From: Temnothorax longispinosus
Taxonomy: Eukaryota; Arthropoda; Insecta; Hymenoptera; Formicidae
Direction of reading: 5' to 3'
NCBI RefSeq assembly: GCF_030848805.1
Contig: NC_092363.1
Location: 4,402,001-4,466,000, forward strand
Length of the DNA: 64,000 bases
The notes under the pieces: model-generated
What the model saw: only the letters and a program-made list of their open reading frames with translations
Told to the model about the DNA's origin: nothing
Databases searched by the model: none
Shown here: positions 1-13,082 of the stretch, piece by piece
Layout of the letters: every line of letters begins with the position of its first letter
Position numbering within the stretch: position 1 is the first letter of the stretch
Position numbers and translations under genes: made by a program

Positions 1-3000
1 CTAACTTTCCAGGTTTCCCGGAGTATCGATCATGGCGTGCGTCCGATACCTGTCGTTCGTGTCGTTAATCGAATTTGCCAAGAACAGTGGTGGATAAACA
101 GTTCAAGTGGTCTCAAATGGAGCAGCATTTAGGGACGTTACGGTTGAAGTCTCTCTATCAGTTAACACGCTGTTAACGTTCCTCGTTCTACGATATCGCT
201 GGGCTGAAATTTAAGAGCATCGAGACTCTCGTACCTTGTTTTTCGGAACACGTGCGGGAACCGAGCGTAACTATGACGACGATTACAATTTCATTTCACC
301 CTCGTGGCACGAGTTCTGATCGAAGGTTGCCAGGTGCGTGCGAATTCACGTTTCGCCCCGGTTATAGAATCGACTACCGGGGTAACTGGGGGAGGCTGCG
401 GATTAAATGGGAGGCGAGGGTAGTCGACCGGAGAAACAGTTCTCAGAATGCGAACGGGCTGCCGTTTACATTCGGAAGATGCAGGGGGCGAGTATTTTGC
501 AGCAACAATTTTGATAATAACCCGCTGCTTTCCGACCCGTTTGCCTAATAAACCGACAAACGTGAATGAACGACTGGTCAAAAGGAGGAATTCGAGGTAA
601 TCGTTGGCAATCTGCGGAATCAGATGGAGAAAAAGTATATAGGGTGGAGTAACGTCGCGAAACGTAATTGCGTAAGAGTATAGTAATCAAAATTTTGAAA
701 GAGCAACGAAGGTTGAAATAGAAATATCTCAGTCGGTCTAGGCTGAACGGCGCGCGAAGAGAGGAAAAGAAGCGGAAGAGGAGTGGGGTTTCGTTGACAA
801 AGTAAGTATAACATAGGTATGACGAAGCAAAGGGAGAAAAGGAAAGGGAGCAAAAAGAGAATCTAAAAGAGGGACGTAAGAGAGGGTGAAAGCGGAGATG
901 AAATGGGGCAAAGCGTGGCTGGTGCGCGGCGCACCGCCACGTCACGCCCTTCTCATTAATCAACCCTCTCCTGGGCGTCTCTCTGTCTCTATTTCTCTCC
1001 TTTTCTATCCCTCTATTTATCGTATCCATTCTCGCTGTCACACTTACAAGATCGTTTACTTCGCGGAATTTGATTATCGCATATTTTAATTTAGATAATA
1101 GGGGCCCACGGCGCTTAAGAAAATGTGTAAGGATGATGGGTGACACTTTGATCGGTCGATCAATATGCGCGTTTATAAATTTAGAATTGCACGTCGGACG
1201 CCTGCTAATTTGTTACCTAAATTAAATACAAATAAGGTTGAAAACTTTACGAGAATATTCGTTAACATAGATGCGAAATGCAAACAGTTCTATTGGTATA
1301 TGACAGTTCAATTTAGTTAAAGACTCATTAGGTTAATGCATCGCCGTCATGCAGTTGTACCAGATTTGGATCAGATTTACTCCATGGGTCACGTATCAGA
1401 AGCACGAAGTGGAAACACTATTCTAGCCTCCTCCCCCACTCCCTTCCTCCCCATCGCCTTTGCACCATTCTTAGTTAGTGTACGAACATGAGACTCCTTG
1501 ATAGTTCCTCACAGCGAACTATGAACTTGCGTAATTGGTAGCACGATATCCTCTCCCTATAATTGATCAAATTGTATAGAGTCACAACATATTACCGAGA
1601 GAGTCATTCCGCCAATGAAGTCGGATTATTTATAATATAGACTCGACATAAATGGAGAAGCCCATTTTCAGAAAATATTTTTATCGTTTCTCTTCCACAC
1701 ACACACATACACACACACATGCACACATACATAGAAGATCTGATATCCCATCGTTATTGGATAGGGAAAATTGAGTATCTATTTTTAAATCCAAAATTGA
1801 TTTTGTGTGATATATCTCTTGATCCTTTTTTATCTGATAAATTGAGATTAAAATAATTCAACAAAAGAGGTCAATATGTAAAATGGTATTGTATCGTTCC
1901 GCGCAAGTTAAATATCATCCTTAAATATCCCGCTGGAAATTGCGAGATAAAATGCGATTAAAAAATGTTCTAACTCGTCAGAGGGAAATATTTGAATTGA
2001 TACGACGTTTGTTACAAGTATAATCGACAATGTCAAAGTCGAGTTGCGCAAAATGGGGCTGGCATTTGTAATGCCGGCGCAGCGACGCACCGGTATAAAA
2101 TGGAGATTGGTCGAAAAGCGAATTATAGCGCGACCACCGCCGCACCGGTTGACAGCTCTCGCACAGTTTCACGTTCGATACTGCAACAGTCATGGCTCGA
2201 CCTCAATAATAATAAGCATTTCGATTGATCCTTTGCACGATTCAATTGTTATTCTGGCGTTTTCACGTACGTGAACATCTACTGCGTTTGACAGACATGT
2301 TACTCCACAGATACAACCTGCGCGTTGCGCGTATTGATATTTTTGCTTTATTATTAATTATTTATGTTAAAAAGAATTAAAAGAAGGAGGAGGGAAGAGG
2401 TTGTCTGTTGTTTCAATTTTCTAGAGCCGATTTTCGTTTCATACTCTTATGCGAAAAGATTATTGAAAAGAGCTATCGGTTTTAGCTTATCCGTTATCGA
2501 TTTTATCCTCAAAGTGACTACGGAATCTATCGCTCGCGATAAAGCCTGCGTACCGCGCGCACATTAAAATATCCTCGTCGACAAACATATCGGCGTCAGG
2601 GACGATGGTGGTGGCGCAGATAAAGACCGAGCGAGGCAGGCGACAGAAAAAAAGGACCAGGAAAAAAAAGAGGGAGAGAGAGAGACAGGGAAACAAAAAG
2701 AAAACGCGGAGAATTTTCACTGCCTCGCCACGGCCGGACCGTACGGCGCGAGCGAGAGAAGAGAATGAAAGAGGATGAATAAAGCCTGAAATAAATTGCG
2801 TTATCTTTTCGTTCCACGCGTACGGCTACCGTCGCTGTACCCGGCGCAGCTTGCTGCTGCAGTCACCACCACCACCGCCTTTCGTCGACCCCCTAATACC
2901 TTTCTTGCACCCGCGCGGGGGCGGGGGCAGTCATTTTTAGAGGGCTCTTCAGGGCTTTTCTATGGCGCGTTCTCGACAGGACTTGGACTCAGATGGTATA

Positions 3001-3021
3001 TGAAAGAATACGCTCGAGAGA

Positions 3022-3025
<4 letters not shown>
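1..3025. other. Non-coding region, no gene recognised
   Basis: I see no supported gene here. The strand skew is strong in patches: 830-890 and 2640-2705 are purine-rich on the plus strand, and 960-1015 and 1434-1465 are pyrimidine-rich. These patches lower stop-codon density and produce overlapping open frames on both strands, which I attribute to composition. A TATAAAA word lies at 2094-2100, but no convincing initiator follows it and the next ATG opens only a few codons. The start of the window could in principle continue an exon after a CCAG acceptor-like site at 9-12, but neither open frame there resembles a known protein. Confidence 0.6.
1696..1730. repeat. (CA)n microsatellite, interrupted
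   Basis: This is a run of CA dinucleotides broken by occasional TA and TG units. It is a simple sequence repeat with no coding implication and is likely length-polymorphic. Confidence 0.9.

Positions 3026-3085
<60 letters not shown>
3026..3085. repeat. (CT)30 microsatellite
   Basis: This is an uninterrupted CT tract of about 60 bp. It explains the serine/leucine-repeat and arginine/glutamate-repeat open frames that cross it in several reading frames. On the minus strand it is a GAGA tract, the kind of sequence bound by GAGA-factor-type proteins in insects, but no promoter is visible beside it. Its complementary counterpart, an AG tract, lies about 26 kb downstream. Confidence 0.97.
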
Positions 3086-3087
<2 letters not shown>

Positions 3088-6063
3088 ATTTCTCTTTCTC
3101 TCTGTCGGTGCTCCTCGAGGACTCTCCTTTCTTATTGACCCCCGCGCCCCCTTCTTCGCCTGCAAATCTCTGATTCATTTGGCTCCGGAATTTCCTTCGC
3201 GCTGGTCTCGCGCGTTCGGGTATCAAAATCTTTCATCGTTGCCGCTAAATCTCCTAACGAGCGTAAAATCAAGGCACGTTCGTTCAACGGACAGATTGTA
3301 GACGCGTAACTTTCGCAAAACTAATAAGTACTATAGTTCCTTTCCCTTCGTCTTCATGAGTTATAAACTGTGGCTTAATATTTCGAGGTAAAACTCTAAG
3401 TGAAGCACAAATATACTTTGTTATACATAATCATTTATACAAATATACTCTATTTATACACATATACTCCATCAATGTCTTATAAAATTATAATGAGCCT
3501 TTCACATAGATTTGTCACCCTATATACACGCCACTTTTACGCTCTACTTGCGTGCGAAGTTCAATGCCAAACGTTGGCTCGAAGTATTTAGATTATCTTT
3601 CGCAATCTAATTAAATTTTTTCTCGCTTCTATCGCACTATGCTCCAGTTTGACACAGATATTTATCAGAAAAACGTTTCAGCAGAAAAAGACGTGAGAAC
3701 AGGAAAGGGGTAGGCCGGTCTATTACTTTCAGCATTTCTTAGATCACTAATCAAGATTTCCTAGATCGCTAATCAAGATTCGCCAAACGTAATACAAAGA
3801 GGAAATAGCGCGGGAGTATGTCAAGAGAACTGCTGTACAGAGAACGATATAGGAAAGAGACAGAAAGGGAAAAGGCAAGCGCGGGAAAAGGAGAGAGAAA
3901 GAGAAAGAGAGAGAACAAGTTAGAGCGATCGGATCTGCAGACTCGCGTTTATCATCGTCGGCGAATCTACTTCGGGGGCTGTAATCACCTCCCCCTCCAC
4001 CACTGCCGTTCCTCGCTAATAACGAGTTACAACCCTTCCGCCGTCGGGCAAGACCAACGGAGTGAAGGTGGAGAGGAAGCGAGGGCGGCCATCTCAATCT
4101 GAGTTGCGGGGGTGGGAGTAATTGCCAACGTAATCACACACGTTGCACAAACCCGTTGCTCTACCCCCTTTCGGCGCGCACAGAGCTCGCTCGTACAAAA
4201 CTGATCCCTCACGGCGCGCATCCCCCCCACGGCGGAGAGATCCGTTTTTGAGAATGATCAGATAGACGACCTCCGCAAAATGTCCCGCGGCTACTAATCC
4301 TCGCCCTTTTTCGGCGGCGCTGAGAGGGAGGACGCGCGAATTTTTCGCACTGCAGAGAGGCACGAAAAATGTTTCTAACGCAGTAAATTTTCACTTATCT
4401 GAGAGAAAACAACGCGAGGGCGAGATATATATTTTCCTCATAAACGTATTCGCGCACCGAAAATATTGGAATATAAAAGTTGGTATGGTTTCTATTAACT
4501 CTCCGTACAAGATAGAGATTAAAACAAACTAATGGATGACAACAACGATAATAATGACGCAAACTTAAAAATGTGATCAATTTTCTTTAATGAAGATGCA
4601 TCGCAATATGCAGAATGTAATGTAATAATGATGTAATTCATCTTATTTGCATATCATTTTGCGAATAAACGCAGCTGGGAGGATTGACACTTTATTTATT
4701 ACAACACATGAAGCGTATCACGATATAACTGGCTGCGAATGGTCAACAAGGTTGTTTGAATGCATTATCAGTTCGCATAATTTAAGCACCTACCTAATTT
4801 ACACCACGCATAAAAAGATAATCAAACATTAATAATTGTCATCTCTTTATAAAGTAATTCTAAGTTTTATTAAAAACAATTTTAACCCGATTTTATTAAA
4901 TAATAAATAAATGTGAAAGTCAATTGATTCGTAACAATCGAAAAAGTTTGCCAACTATTAAACGTATCAAATAACGAAATAAAACGAGATACGATAGATG
5001 TCAATAAATAGGATAAAAGGTAAGTCATTATTATAAACGGAATTAATTTATTTTTAATTCTTTTTGAGGAATCTGGCCCCCAGGTTTAGCCAGCGTAAAC
5101 ACATGAATGCACGTAATTGAAGCGAGTCATGTTGTAAACGCAAAATCAATCGGCGGATAATGTTAATTCTCTTATGTAAAGCAAAATGAACAAAGCGATA
5201 ACGATCTTTCGAGTGCGATAGAACCACCGATCCGGAGGGGAGCCGCAGGCGAAGAACTCAATTGCGAAGTTCAACAAAAGCAATCGAGAGCTGATGATAT
5301 TCCAGCAATCACTATCGAGCCAGATCAAAAACAAATATTGTTGCTGCTATCTGTGTCTTATTCTACGATGCGTTCATTTATATTAAATTATAATAAATTG
5401 GTCATTTTCGTAACTGCGATCGAGCATTAACGGATCTCGAATCGCGGAAGGCGATATTTATTCAAATTAAATGAATTTTAGTACACACGCTATTTTTTAA
5501 ACGCGGTACATACAATGCAAACTATTTCAAGCATTCTTATTGCAGCACACGCAATTACACATACTACAATAAAAGCAACATTTTATCGTTTTTTTTTTAA
5601 CGCAACTGAAACAACTCTGCATTTTGTATTTCAATCTGCCAATTTGAAGTCGTACAAAGCCCGCCGTGTTGTCGGTGTAGCAAATTCCACTTTTTCGCTT
5701 AAACGGTGGAAACATTATATCCGAGCGGAATTACGTGATAATAAATGTGTCTAATAGTCTTTTTAGATTGGGAGTGCAAAAATAAATAAACTATTGTAAT
5801 ATTATTAGCGGATATTTCATGAAATAATTATCACTCCATGTTAATTTTAACATGAAGACACAATTAACATTTTAAATTCTACGTCTTATTTATTAAAAAT
5901 ATTCTATTTATCAAAAACGTAAAATTATTGTCTCCGCGCGAGAACGCGTACCGCGGATAATTGTTAAGTGCGATCAATGCCGCAATAATGGGGTTATTAT
6001 GTTATTGTACTATCGCACGAGTTTCTGTTGCGTATATCACTTGAATACGTAATGCAACTTCAA
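3086..6063. other. Non-coding region, becoming AT-rich
   Basis: No gene is supported. Positions 3840-3920 are purine-rich low-complexity sequence. From about 4400 the sequence turns AT-rich. A textbook splice-donor word, AAAAG followed by GTAAGT, occurs at 5015-5025, but the bases before it contain stops in all frames. If it is real it would end a non-coding exon. Nothing else in this stretch supports a transcript. Confidence 0.55.
3740..3783 (+). repeat. 22-nt tandem duplication, two copies
   Basis: Two adjacent 22-nt units, 3740-3761 and 3762-3783, both follow the pattern TAGATCxCTAATCAAGATT and differ at only a few positions. Each unit carries CTAATCAAG, so the duplication doubles a TAATC homeodomain-type core. 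It may be replication slippage or a small regulatory duplication; the sequence does not distinguish these. Confidence 0.8.
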
Positions 6064-6129
6064 GCAGATTGCAAGCTCGGAGGGGTGATCAAACATCGAG
6101 TAATTGTAATCCCTTTATAAAACGATTCC
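6064..6129 (+). repeat. Three-copy interspersed repeat, copy 1
   Basis: This is the first of three related segments. In order it contains GCAGATTGCAA, a G4 run (6082-6085), TGATCAAAC, TAATTGTAATCCC and TTTATAAA-CGATTCC. Copies 2 and 3 hold the same blocks in the same order. The shared core reads approximately GGGGT-AATCAAAC, a short variable spacer, TAATTGTAATCCC, then TTATAAAGCGATCC. It is AT-rich within a region turning GC-rich. It could be a short interspersed element or a repeated regulatory module; I do not recognise the family. Confidence 0.75.
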
Positions 6130-6498
6130 AATAGCCGATTATTATTGCAGCAAACCCATTCCGCGAGGCATTTCAAAGAGCTACGATTCAAAGAGCTTTA
6201 TTTAAATTTCAAAGTGTCGTGAAATATAAATATAGTGATAGAGCAATCAGTCGGGTGCCGGTTTATGCCGACGCGTGTAACGGGCTAACTTTATTGACAT
6301 TTGGCGGAAATGTGCACAGAACTTAGCCATTACAAGCGGAACAGAATCATGTCCATGCCCATACTCGACAACCGCAGCGTTCACACAGCCGCCATGCGCC
6401 AAGTTGGTTGGAACGTCAACGTTAAGCCAACTGTTCATTCGAGATCTGCGCTCGCAGTATCGGCAAATATCGATCTTAACGATGCGCCCCTAACTCTT
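6130..6498. other. Spacer between repeat copies 1 and 2
   Basis: This is unannotated sequence. The short open frames on both strands here have no recognisable domain. I see no inverted repeats framing the repeat copies. Confidence 0.5.
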
Positions 6499-6551
6499 GC
6501 AGTGGGGTAATCAAACACTGTGTGATTTTAATCCCTTTGCAAAGCAACCCC
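6499..6551 (+). repeat. Three-copy interspersed repeat, copy 2
   Basis: This is the most diverged copy. It retains GCAG, the G4 run (6504-6507), GTAATCAAAC, TTTTAATCCCTTT and a CAAAGCAACCCC tail. The central TAATTG seen in copies 1 and 3 is changed to TGATTT. The G4 run lies 422 bp after that of copy 1. A short GGCGC/GCGCC hairpin follows immediately after this copy. Confidence 0.65.
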
Positions 6552-6808
6552 ACCGCCGGCGCGATTTGCGCCGCCTGACGGGTACGAGTTCGATCGGTTT
6601 CTCCCGCGCACAGCAGCTGCGTTAGACACACCTTGAAAATCCATCGTGACGCTACTGCTCTGCGGATTAGGCGGATTCTAATTTCGGAGGCCGGTGAGCC
6701 CGTGGCAAATTGCATCCCAACGAATTATACGCGTATCGCGCCGCAATCGGCAACGACGTTCGCCGATCGCTTGGAACGGAACGGGCGGAACGCTGTAACG
6801 CGCCCTAA

Positions 6809-6881
6809 GCAGATTGCAACGCCGCGGCGGGTAGGGGTTAATCAAACCTCGGATAATTGTAATCCCCTTATAAAGCGATCC
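6809..6881 (+). repeat. Three-copy interspersed repeat, copy 3
   Basis: This copy matches copy 1 well, including the upstream GCAGATTGCAA block, the G4 run (6834-6837), TTAATCAAAC, ATAATTGTAATCCCC and TTATAAAGCGATCC. The G4 run lies 330 bp after that of copy 2, so this is not a simple fixed-period tandem array. The ends of the core, GGGGTTA and TAATCCCC, form a weak imperfect inverted repeat. Confidence 0.75.
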
Positions 6882-9639
6882 TAACGGCGACGCTGGGAGC
6901 CCGTGCCACCGCCATCGCGCCACCGGCTTCGTTCTCGAACTGAGGAGCAGCCGCAGGGTGGAGCACTTGATTGACAGTACGAGAGCGGCATGAACAGTGG
7001 GCTAATGAAACATCAGTATGCACACACAATACTAACCCGGCCGGGACCACACGCTGCTCACTATTACATCACCGTGTTTACACGTCGCCATCCAAGACCA
7101 GGCTGGTTTCGCGAGAGCGGGCGAGGGGCGGTGACGAATGTTGCGGGCGCAATCTGCATCGGATAGGTTGTCGCCCTTTACATGACCACGGGAGAGGGAG
7201 GCCCCACTAGAAGGAACGAAAGGTGTCCCCCCCCTCTTCTCGTCTCTTTCGTCCGGTTTACGCGTCGCGTCGCCTCGTGTCGCGTCGAGCACTTCATGCA
7301 CTTTACGTATTTTGCATACGAAACACATGCGGACGTTAAACCGGCGACCATCCGCGCGCTGGATTATATTGCAGGAACGGATGAGTCGGATGTTTCCAAC
7401 AACAACGGGCGCAGAGGCTATCGGGCGGAGCGGCGCGGAGATTGCCTTTTGTCCGCGCGACCGGACGTGGTTTGGCTCACCGAAGGAATGCCTTTGCTTT
7501 CGCGGTTTGCTACAATTACAGCTTCGCCCGAAACTCAGAACTCACGATGATATTAACGGTGTACCGACGCACTTTACGTCAATATCGAAACTGCTATAGA
7601 CTTTGACTCCGACAGCGGCAGGGATAGAATGACGTGGTAACCGTCGTATAATCAACGGTAATGGAGCGAATCTCTCATTATTGCAGACCGTCATCAATTA
7701 TTGTTCGAGGCTGAAGCACGCCCCATTTGATTTCGAAATCATTTCTGGGTCCTAAATATTAAACGCGCGCACCGATAATCCCATCTCAGAGGGATAGAGA
7801 ACATTTCGCAGTCATGTAACAAAGAATAACCATCACTCGTATATCCCTCGGGTAATCACGTTTCATGTTTTATCTTCCTAAATTTATTTTTAACGCTAAA
7901 CCGGCGGAACATTGATTGGTCTTTTTCTATTTTTTTTTTCTCTCCTTTCAAGGCCTTTGCGGTGGGATTTGGGAGAATCGTCGATCGCGCAAAGCGCTCA
8001 CTTCCGGAATTATTATCATCATTATCATATATATTAGCTTTGCGCCCGTGCAACCGCACGCTAACGCATTTGATTTAGTGCTAATAAATAACCATTATTG
8101 TACCGAACGCCGTGGCTCGCCGGAGTCGCGTATGCCGGTGCCGGAGGGCGGGCGGTCGCCCGCGGTTCCCGAGGGAGAGAAAATAGAATCGACGACGTAG
8201 TTTCCATTATTGCGCCCGATAAAGGGATGGGCCCACGAGGGCTGCGTGGAAACGTGCGCACGTATACGCGCGGATAGGGTTGATCGCGCCGCGATAATAA
8301 CCCGACAGAAGCGCACCAGATGGCCCGGGCCGCCCAGATCGTCTGCAGAAGTTACCCGATCGTTTCGCGTCGGATTTCTAAGCGAACATATGAAACTAAG
8401 CGCATAGAAATAACGAAATTCTCGATCGGTCACGACGAGACAAAATCTTCGTGGCAATCGCGTCGCGGATTTTTTTCTACCGCAAATGCGGATAAATCGG
8501 CAGGAGAGACGAGAGAAATTTATTTCTATATACGGATTACGGCCGGTACTTGGATGATGGGCAATGATAATCGGTAATTGACGATTTAAACGCGGCTCGT
8601 ATCGTTTCGTGGCAATATGTACGCGAATTATCAGTAAATTATTCGTCGACGATATGCGCTTACGCTATTAAAATACTCATGATTTATTCATCCCTAGATT
8701 ATCGCGCAAATCACCAAAAACTCGAAATCGCGCGCATAACCCTCCTCTCTATCGTAGATGATATTTCAATCGGCGGCCGAGTTAATTCCATTTGTTCTCC
8801 CACTTCGCCGAGCGATCTGTTGTATTTCGCTTAAAATAACTGCCTGAAATACATGCATACGTAACGGAGCCGCTTTAAGTGTGCAAACGTACGAGGGCTA
8901 CTATTAATACACATGACTGACATCGTCCTTCGCGTTATAATATCCTGCCAATTTCACGAAGGAAAGCGGGTGTGCGGTCGTCAGCCGTCGACAGGATTTA
9001 CGGAGATATACAACGACAACGGCGCAGTCAATTATATTCGAGCAGCTCGTAAGGTTTGCGGACGATTGCGGCCGCAGCGCTAGACGGTTGATAATCCCTG
9101 ACCAAGAACTCCGATGTCTGCCAGCCTGTGTCTCGACCTTGTGCAAACCACGAATGGCCAAGCACGGGGTTCGTCGTTATGACGTCACATGATCGGATCG
9201 GTATGCGGCTTCCGACATACATCTGCAGAGGACCCTATAATCGGGGAATACGACGGCGGCGAACGACACCGCGATATTGCGCATCTGTTACCTCGGCCCT
9301 GCGGAATGTTTGCGGCGAGTACGAACGTCCGAACTCGGCCGGGACTTTGAACCGCCACCGCGCGCCTCGCCTCATCGTCCAACGGGGTCAGCCGCAAGAT
9401 GCAATCCGCGTACGGAGGATCGTTCGCTGTGATTAAATAGCAATCGCGATATTGCATTAACAAACCGCGTAACAGTCCACAGACGGAATCGCCGGCAACG
9501 TATCCCTGCAGCTTGAAATTAGAACCACAAAATGCATCATACGGGAAAAACTGCACTTACGTTTCTATCTTTAAGTCGCAAATCGATTTTCATTGTCTCA
9601 ATTTCGAGAATTAAGAAAAATGACGTAGCCCTGGCCAAA
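6882..9639. other. GC-rich non-coding region
   Basis: The region is GC- and CpG-rich with many overlapping short open frames on both strands, none with a recognisable domain, consistent with low stop density. It includes a CGTCG/GTCGCG-rich patch (7260-7290). I see no splice-bounded exon that stands out; the acceptor-like TTATTGCAG near 7685 opens only about 22 codons. Confidence 0.55.
9180..9187. promoter_or_regulatory. CRE-type palindrome TGACGTCA
   Basis: This is a perfect 8-bp TGACGTCA palindrome, the full-site sequence bound by CREB/ATF bZIP dimers. A single 8-mer is expected about once per 65 kb by chance, so this is motif-level evidence only. Confidence 0.2.
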
Positions 9640-12600
9640 TTAGAAATTTTTTAAATATATATAATATATTTGTCTAAAACGAATACGATATGTAGAGCAG
9701 TGAATAAAATTTTTACGACGCTCGTATAAGAGACTTCTAACATGCGGTGAGATAAAAAGCGGTCTATTTTCTCTTGGCTGATTCCACCGGTTTCTTCTCC
9801 CACACGATCTTGGATGCATTCGCAGTGGATGGAGAAGATAGTAGTTCTTCCAGACACACACACACATACTTGGCAATACCATCCATAGGAGCAACGGAGA
9901 TGATTTAAGACAACGCCGCCGTTTGGCGGGCGACCGCGCGCGACGACGGTTGTTTTCTTCTTCCCGGCAATATCCCGGATCTTGTCCTACCCGAGTTTTC
10001 GACCTCATCCCTCGGGTATATGATTAGTGGGCAGTCTCTCTCCCTCGAACTTTCCATCGACGCGATAGCCGAGGTCAAAACCCCTCCTGATGGCGTATAA
10101 TTCAATCTCGGGTCGTTCCTGCGGGTCGAGAGACCCCGGCGATGGCCAACCCCATAATCCTGGTGTTCCTGTCGACGTGTCCCGGCTTCTGTTCCCTCAA
10201 ATCTCTCGCCCCCTTTGTCGCTCTTTCCTTGTCCGGCGCGTCCGAGAGACGCGCGTACACACGACGGGATGAGGTTATCGACAGTAACCAGGATCGCTGG
10301 ATTTTAATGTAATATCGTATAGGGTTACTACGTGGGCGCACAATGTGTACAGGTAATAGGCGAAGGTCCGCCCGGCGTGGGTTTGTCCCTCGGGACGCTA
10401 GACAGAAGCTGTCGAATGCACACACGTGGTTCGTGGTGAGCGCGCACGGAAGATGTTAGATCGAATCCGCCGATGGTCGTTCAAACAAGCACTGATTAAT
10501 CGACCGGAGATCAGAGATGAACGAGTAAATTCTACGTTAAGCACTCGGGGCATCGGGCTTTGATAAACCTCGATATTCCCTTAAGGCTACTAACGGATCT
10601 TAACTAGATGGACTTCCTTCGAGGCGCGCCTCCGTTTTACTTTTGCCCTACACCTTGCAAAATTCATCATTAAATACGCATCAGTCTATTTGATCAATTT
10701 CGGCATCCCTTTCATGATGTTAATTGACTTCAACGGATTGAGAACGTATTGTGCCAATAAATATTATTTCTGCTCTGTAAATATAATTTCACGACCTCTT
10801 TGCTCTCGCCCTCCCTCCCTCTCTCTCTCTCCCTCTCTCTCTCTCTCTCTATCTATCTCTGTTTTTATAGCGTATCTTTATTCCATGCCTCAGTGTATTT
10901 TAACCAGACATAACGAATATGCAGGATGTGATTATATATTGCATGTTATACAAAATTACTGTCTTGCACGAGACCGTCGGCGAGCGCACGCACGGCGGCC
11001 CGAAATTCCCTTGAATTAAACATGACTCCTAAGTAGTGATTCGAATTAGGATAGTCTCTGGCGAATCGTATCCATAACCATTCGACATGCCGGGCATGAG
11101 AGGATCTTTGCGGCTCACGTAAAATAGGTATCACGACTGAATTAAACATGACCGACAAGTTTGGATTAGAGACGATTCCTCGCAAAACCAACTGCGCTTC
11201 CGGTCGCCCGTGGCCGAATCGATTACTAGCGGGCCAGCCGTAACAGCGAAACCTGTCGATTCCAGACTCCAAGCGGATGTCCATTTGACGGCAGTCACGA
11301 ATATTCAATGTGAGACGCGGTCGGACGCAAGGAATCGCGATTCGGTGGTAGACGCGTTGTTCAGTTAGTTACGTACAATTGGATACCGGGTTCTCTCTAT
11401 GTCTCGCTTGCTCGAATTCGGCGGTCGTTTGATGCACCCGGTCTGCGCAGCCACGCGTGGAAAATAAATTGCGGAACGCGATCGCCGAACGACGGAGTCT
11501 GTCGAGCGGTGCGGGCGAATTCAATGGGAAAAAGAGACGACGGTGGAGATGCCGGTATCGGTAGAGGGTCGCGCTTCTGTAAACGTCCAAAGGTTACTCG
11601 AGCCGTTACAAATGTGCAGAAAACGTTTTGGCCCCGGACGAAAAGCTTTCCACGCTTCCGCGGATGGAATTTGGTGTGGCATGTTACCAACGGTGCGCGG
11701 TTTCCCATGCGAGTGCGCGCGGATTGCGTGGCTGCAATGAGAAAAGCGTAATACGCATCGTCGTTCGAGCTTTTCGAATGATATATACCGTCCGCCGCGT
11801 CGGTAAATTGAAATAAAAATCCACCGGTTGCTCTCGCTTTCTCACAAGATTCGCGATACGTCGTATCGCGCTTTGCTGCCTCTCGGGTTTCCGGTACACC
11901 CAGTCTGCCAGACGATGTCCTTCTCTCTCGACTCTCTGTCTGCTCTCACCCACGTTTCGCGGATCCTCGCCATCCTTTCTGCATCTTGGCTTGTGTTCTG
12001 CTTCGGTGTTCTGCACGAAGCAAACAGACCTTTGGGAAGACAAAACGCAATCCACGAAAATTCGGTATGCATTACCTCGGTCAACTTTATTTTCTCAAGA
12101 ATTCACCCCGTCGGCTCTCCCCCTCGCGCCACCGTTTTCCCTTTGCTCGCCCCAACGCGACGCACGGATATGTCGTGTACCGCGCGAAAGCATGCGCGCG
12201 GCACGGAAGATTCCCCATGGATCCAATGCATTTTTATGGGATCAGAGGTTCAAATTTATTAGAGCACGAGTTGTGTTGCTCGTGCAACGCGCTCGTTGTC
12301 GCCGTTCGTCCGCGTTAGAAGTTATCTGTGCGGCGCCGCTCCCTCCGGTAATGTATTCGCGATACGAGACCGAAAAAAGCGAACGAGAATATCAAAACGC
12401 GCATAAATTGCCGGCCTTAGCCGTGGCTGTCCGGAACATATGATGAATGCGCGTGTATATGCGGCTTCGTCTCGTTGCCAACTCGGCGGGCGCGCGCGGC
12501 CCACAAACCGGACAAATTCACGGGCGCGCAAATCATTCGGCAATGGAATTCTTCCGTCTCGCTCGCCGTCCGGCTGCCTCTCATTTCTCGATGCTCTGTT

Positions 12601-13082
12601 TCCTGCAAGCGTAAAGTGAAATAGACGACGTTTTCGTTGCAAAACGATATTTTCAAAATTAAAAGTCACTCGTACATGTGTATATATCCATTGATTTCTG
12701 CAGACATTTCTGGATCTAAACTTTATCAGTCATACGTCGTGAATCAACTCGATAATCCACATGCTGACAGCGAATTTGAGAATCATCAGGCAACAAAGGT
12801 CGTATGAGAGAAAAGCGCATACGTTACACACACGGTGCGAGGACGGACTCGCTCGCCAAGAACCATTATTCTTTTGAGATCTCCTCATCCTTCAGATTGA
12901 AGGTTCTATACAGCGTGGCCGGATAACCCCCATTAAAGCGAATCGCGTTGAAAAGGACCGCCGTAAATATGGTGGAAACCGATTTACCCCTTGGGGCGTT
13001 TCTAAGTCGGAATTGACCCCGTCCCTGAATTTTTGCAGAAAATGTCACCGCTTCGCTAGAATAGTCCTTGCATTTTTCTCAG
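9640..13082. other. Non-coding region, mostly GC-rich
   Basis: No gene is supported. Many open frames of 60-150 codons overlap one another on both strands between 10000 and 12700 with no conserved family signature. A 43-codon open frame at 12676-12807 runs through an acceptor-like TTTCTGCAG at 12695-12703 and has a balanced composition. It is short enough to occur by chance and is not called. Confidence 0.5.
10810..10860. repeat. (CT)n microsatellite, imperfect
   Basis: This is a CT-rich tract with CCCT and TATCT interruptions, continuing a polypyrimidine stretch that begins near 10803. Confidence 0.9.

Noticed and set aside
2796..3301. Open frames crossing the CT microsatellite, with Ser-Leu or Arg-Glu repeats
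   Set aside because: The repeat translation comes from the dinucleotide tract, not from a protein gene.
12866..13048. 60-codon minus-strand frame with a fairly balanced translation
   Set aside because: It is too short, lacks a matching donor/acceptor pair and has no recognisable family.
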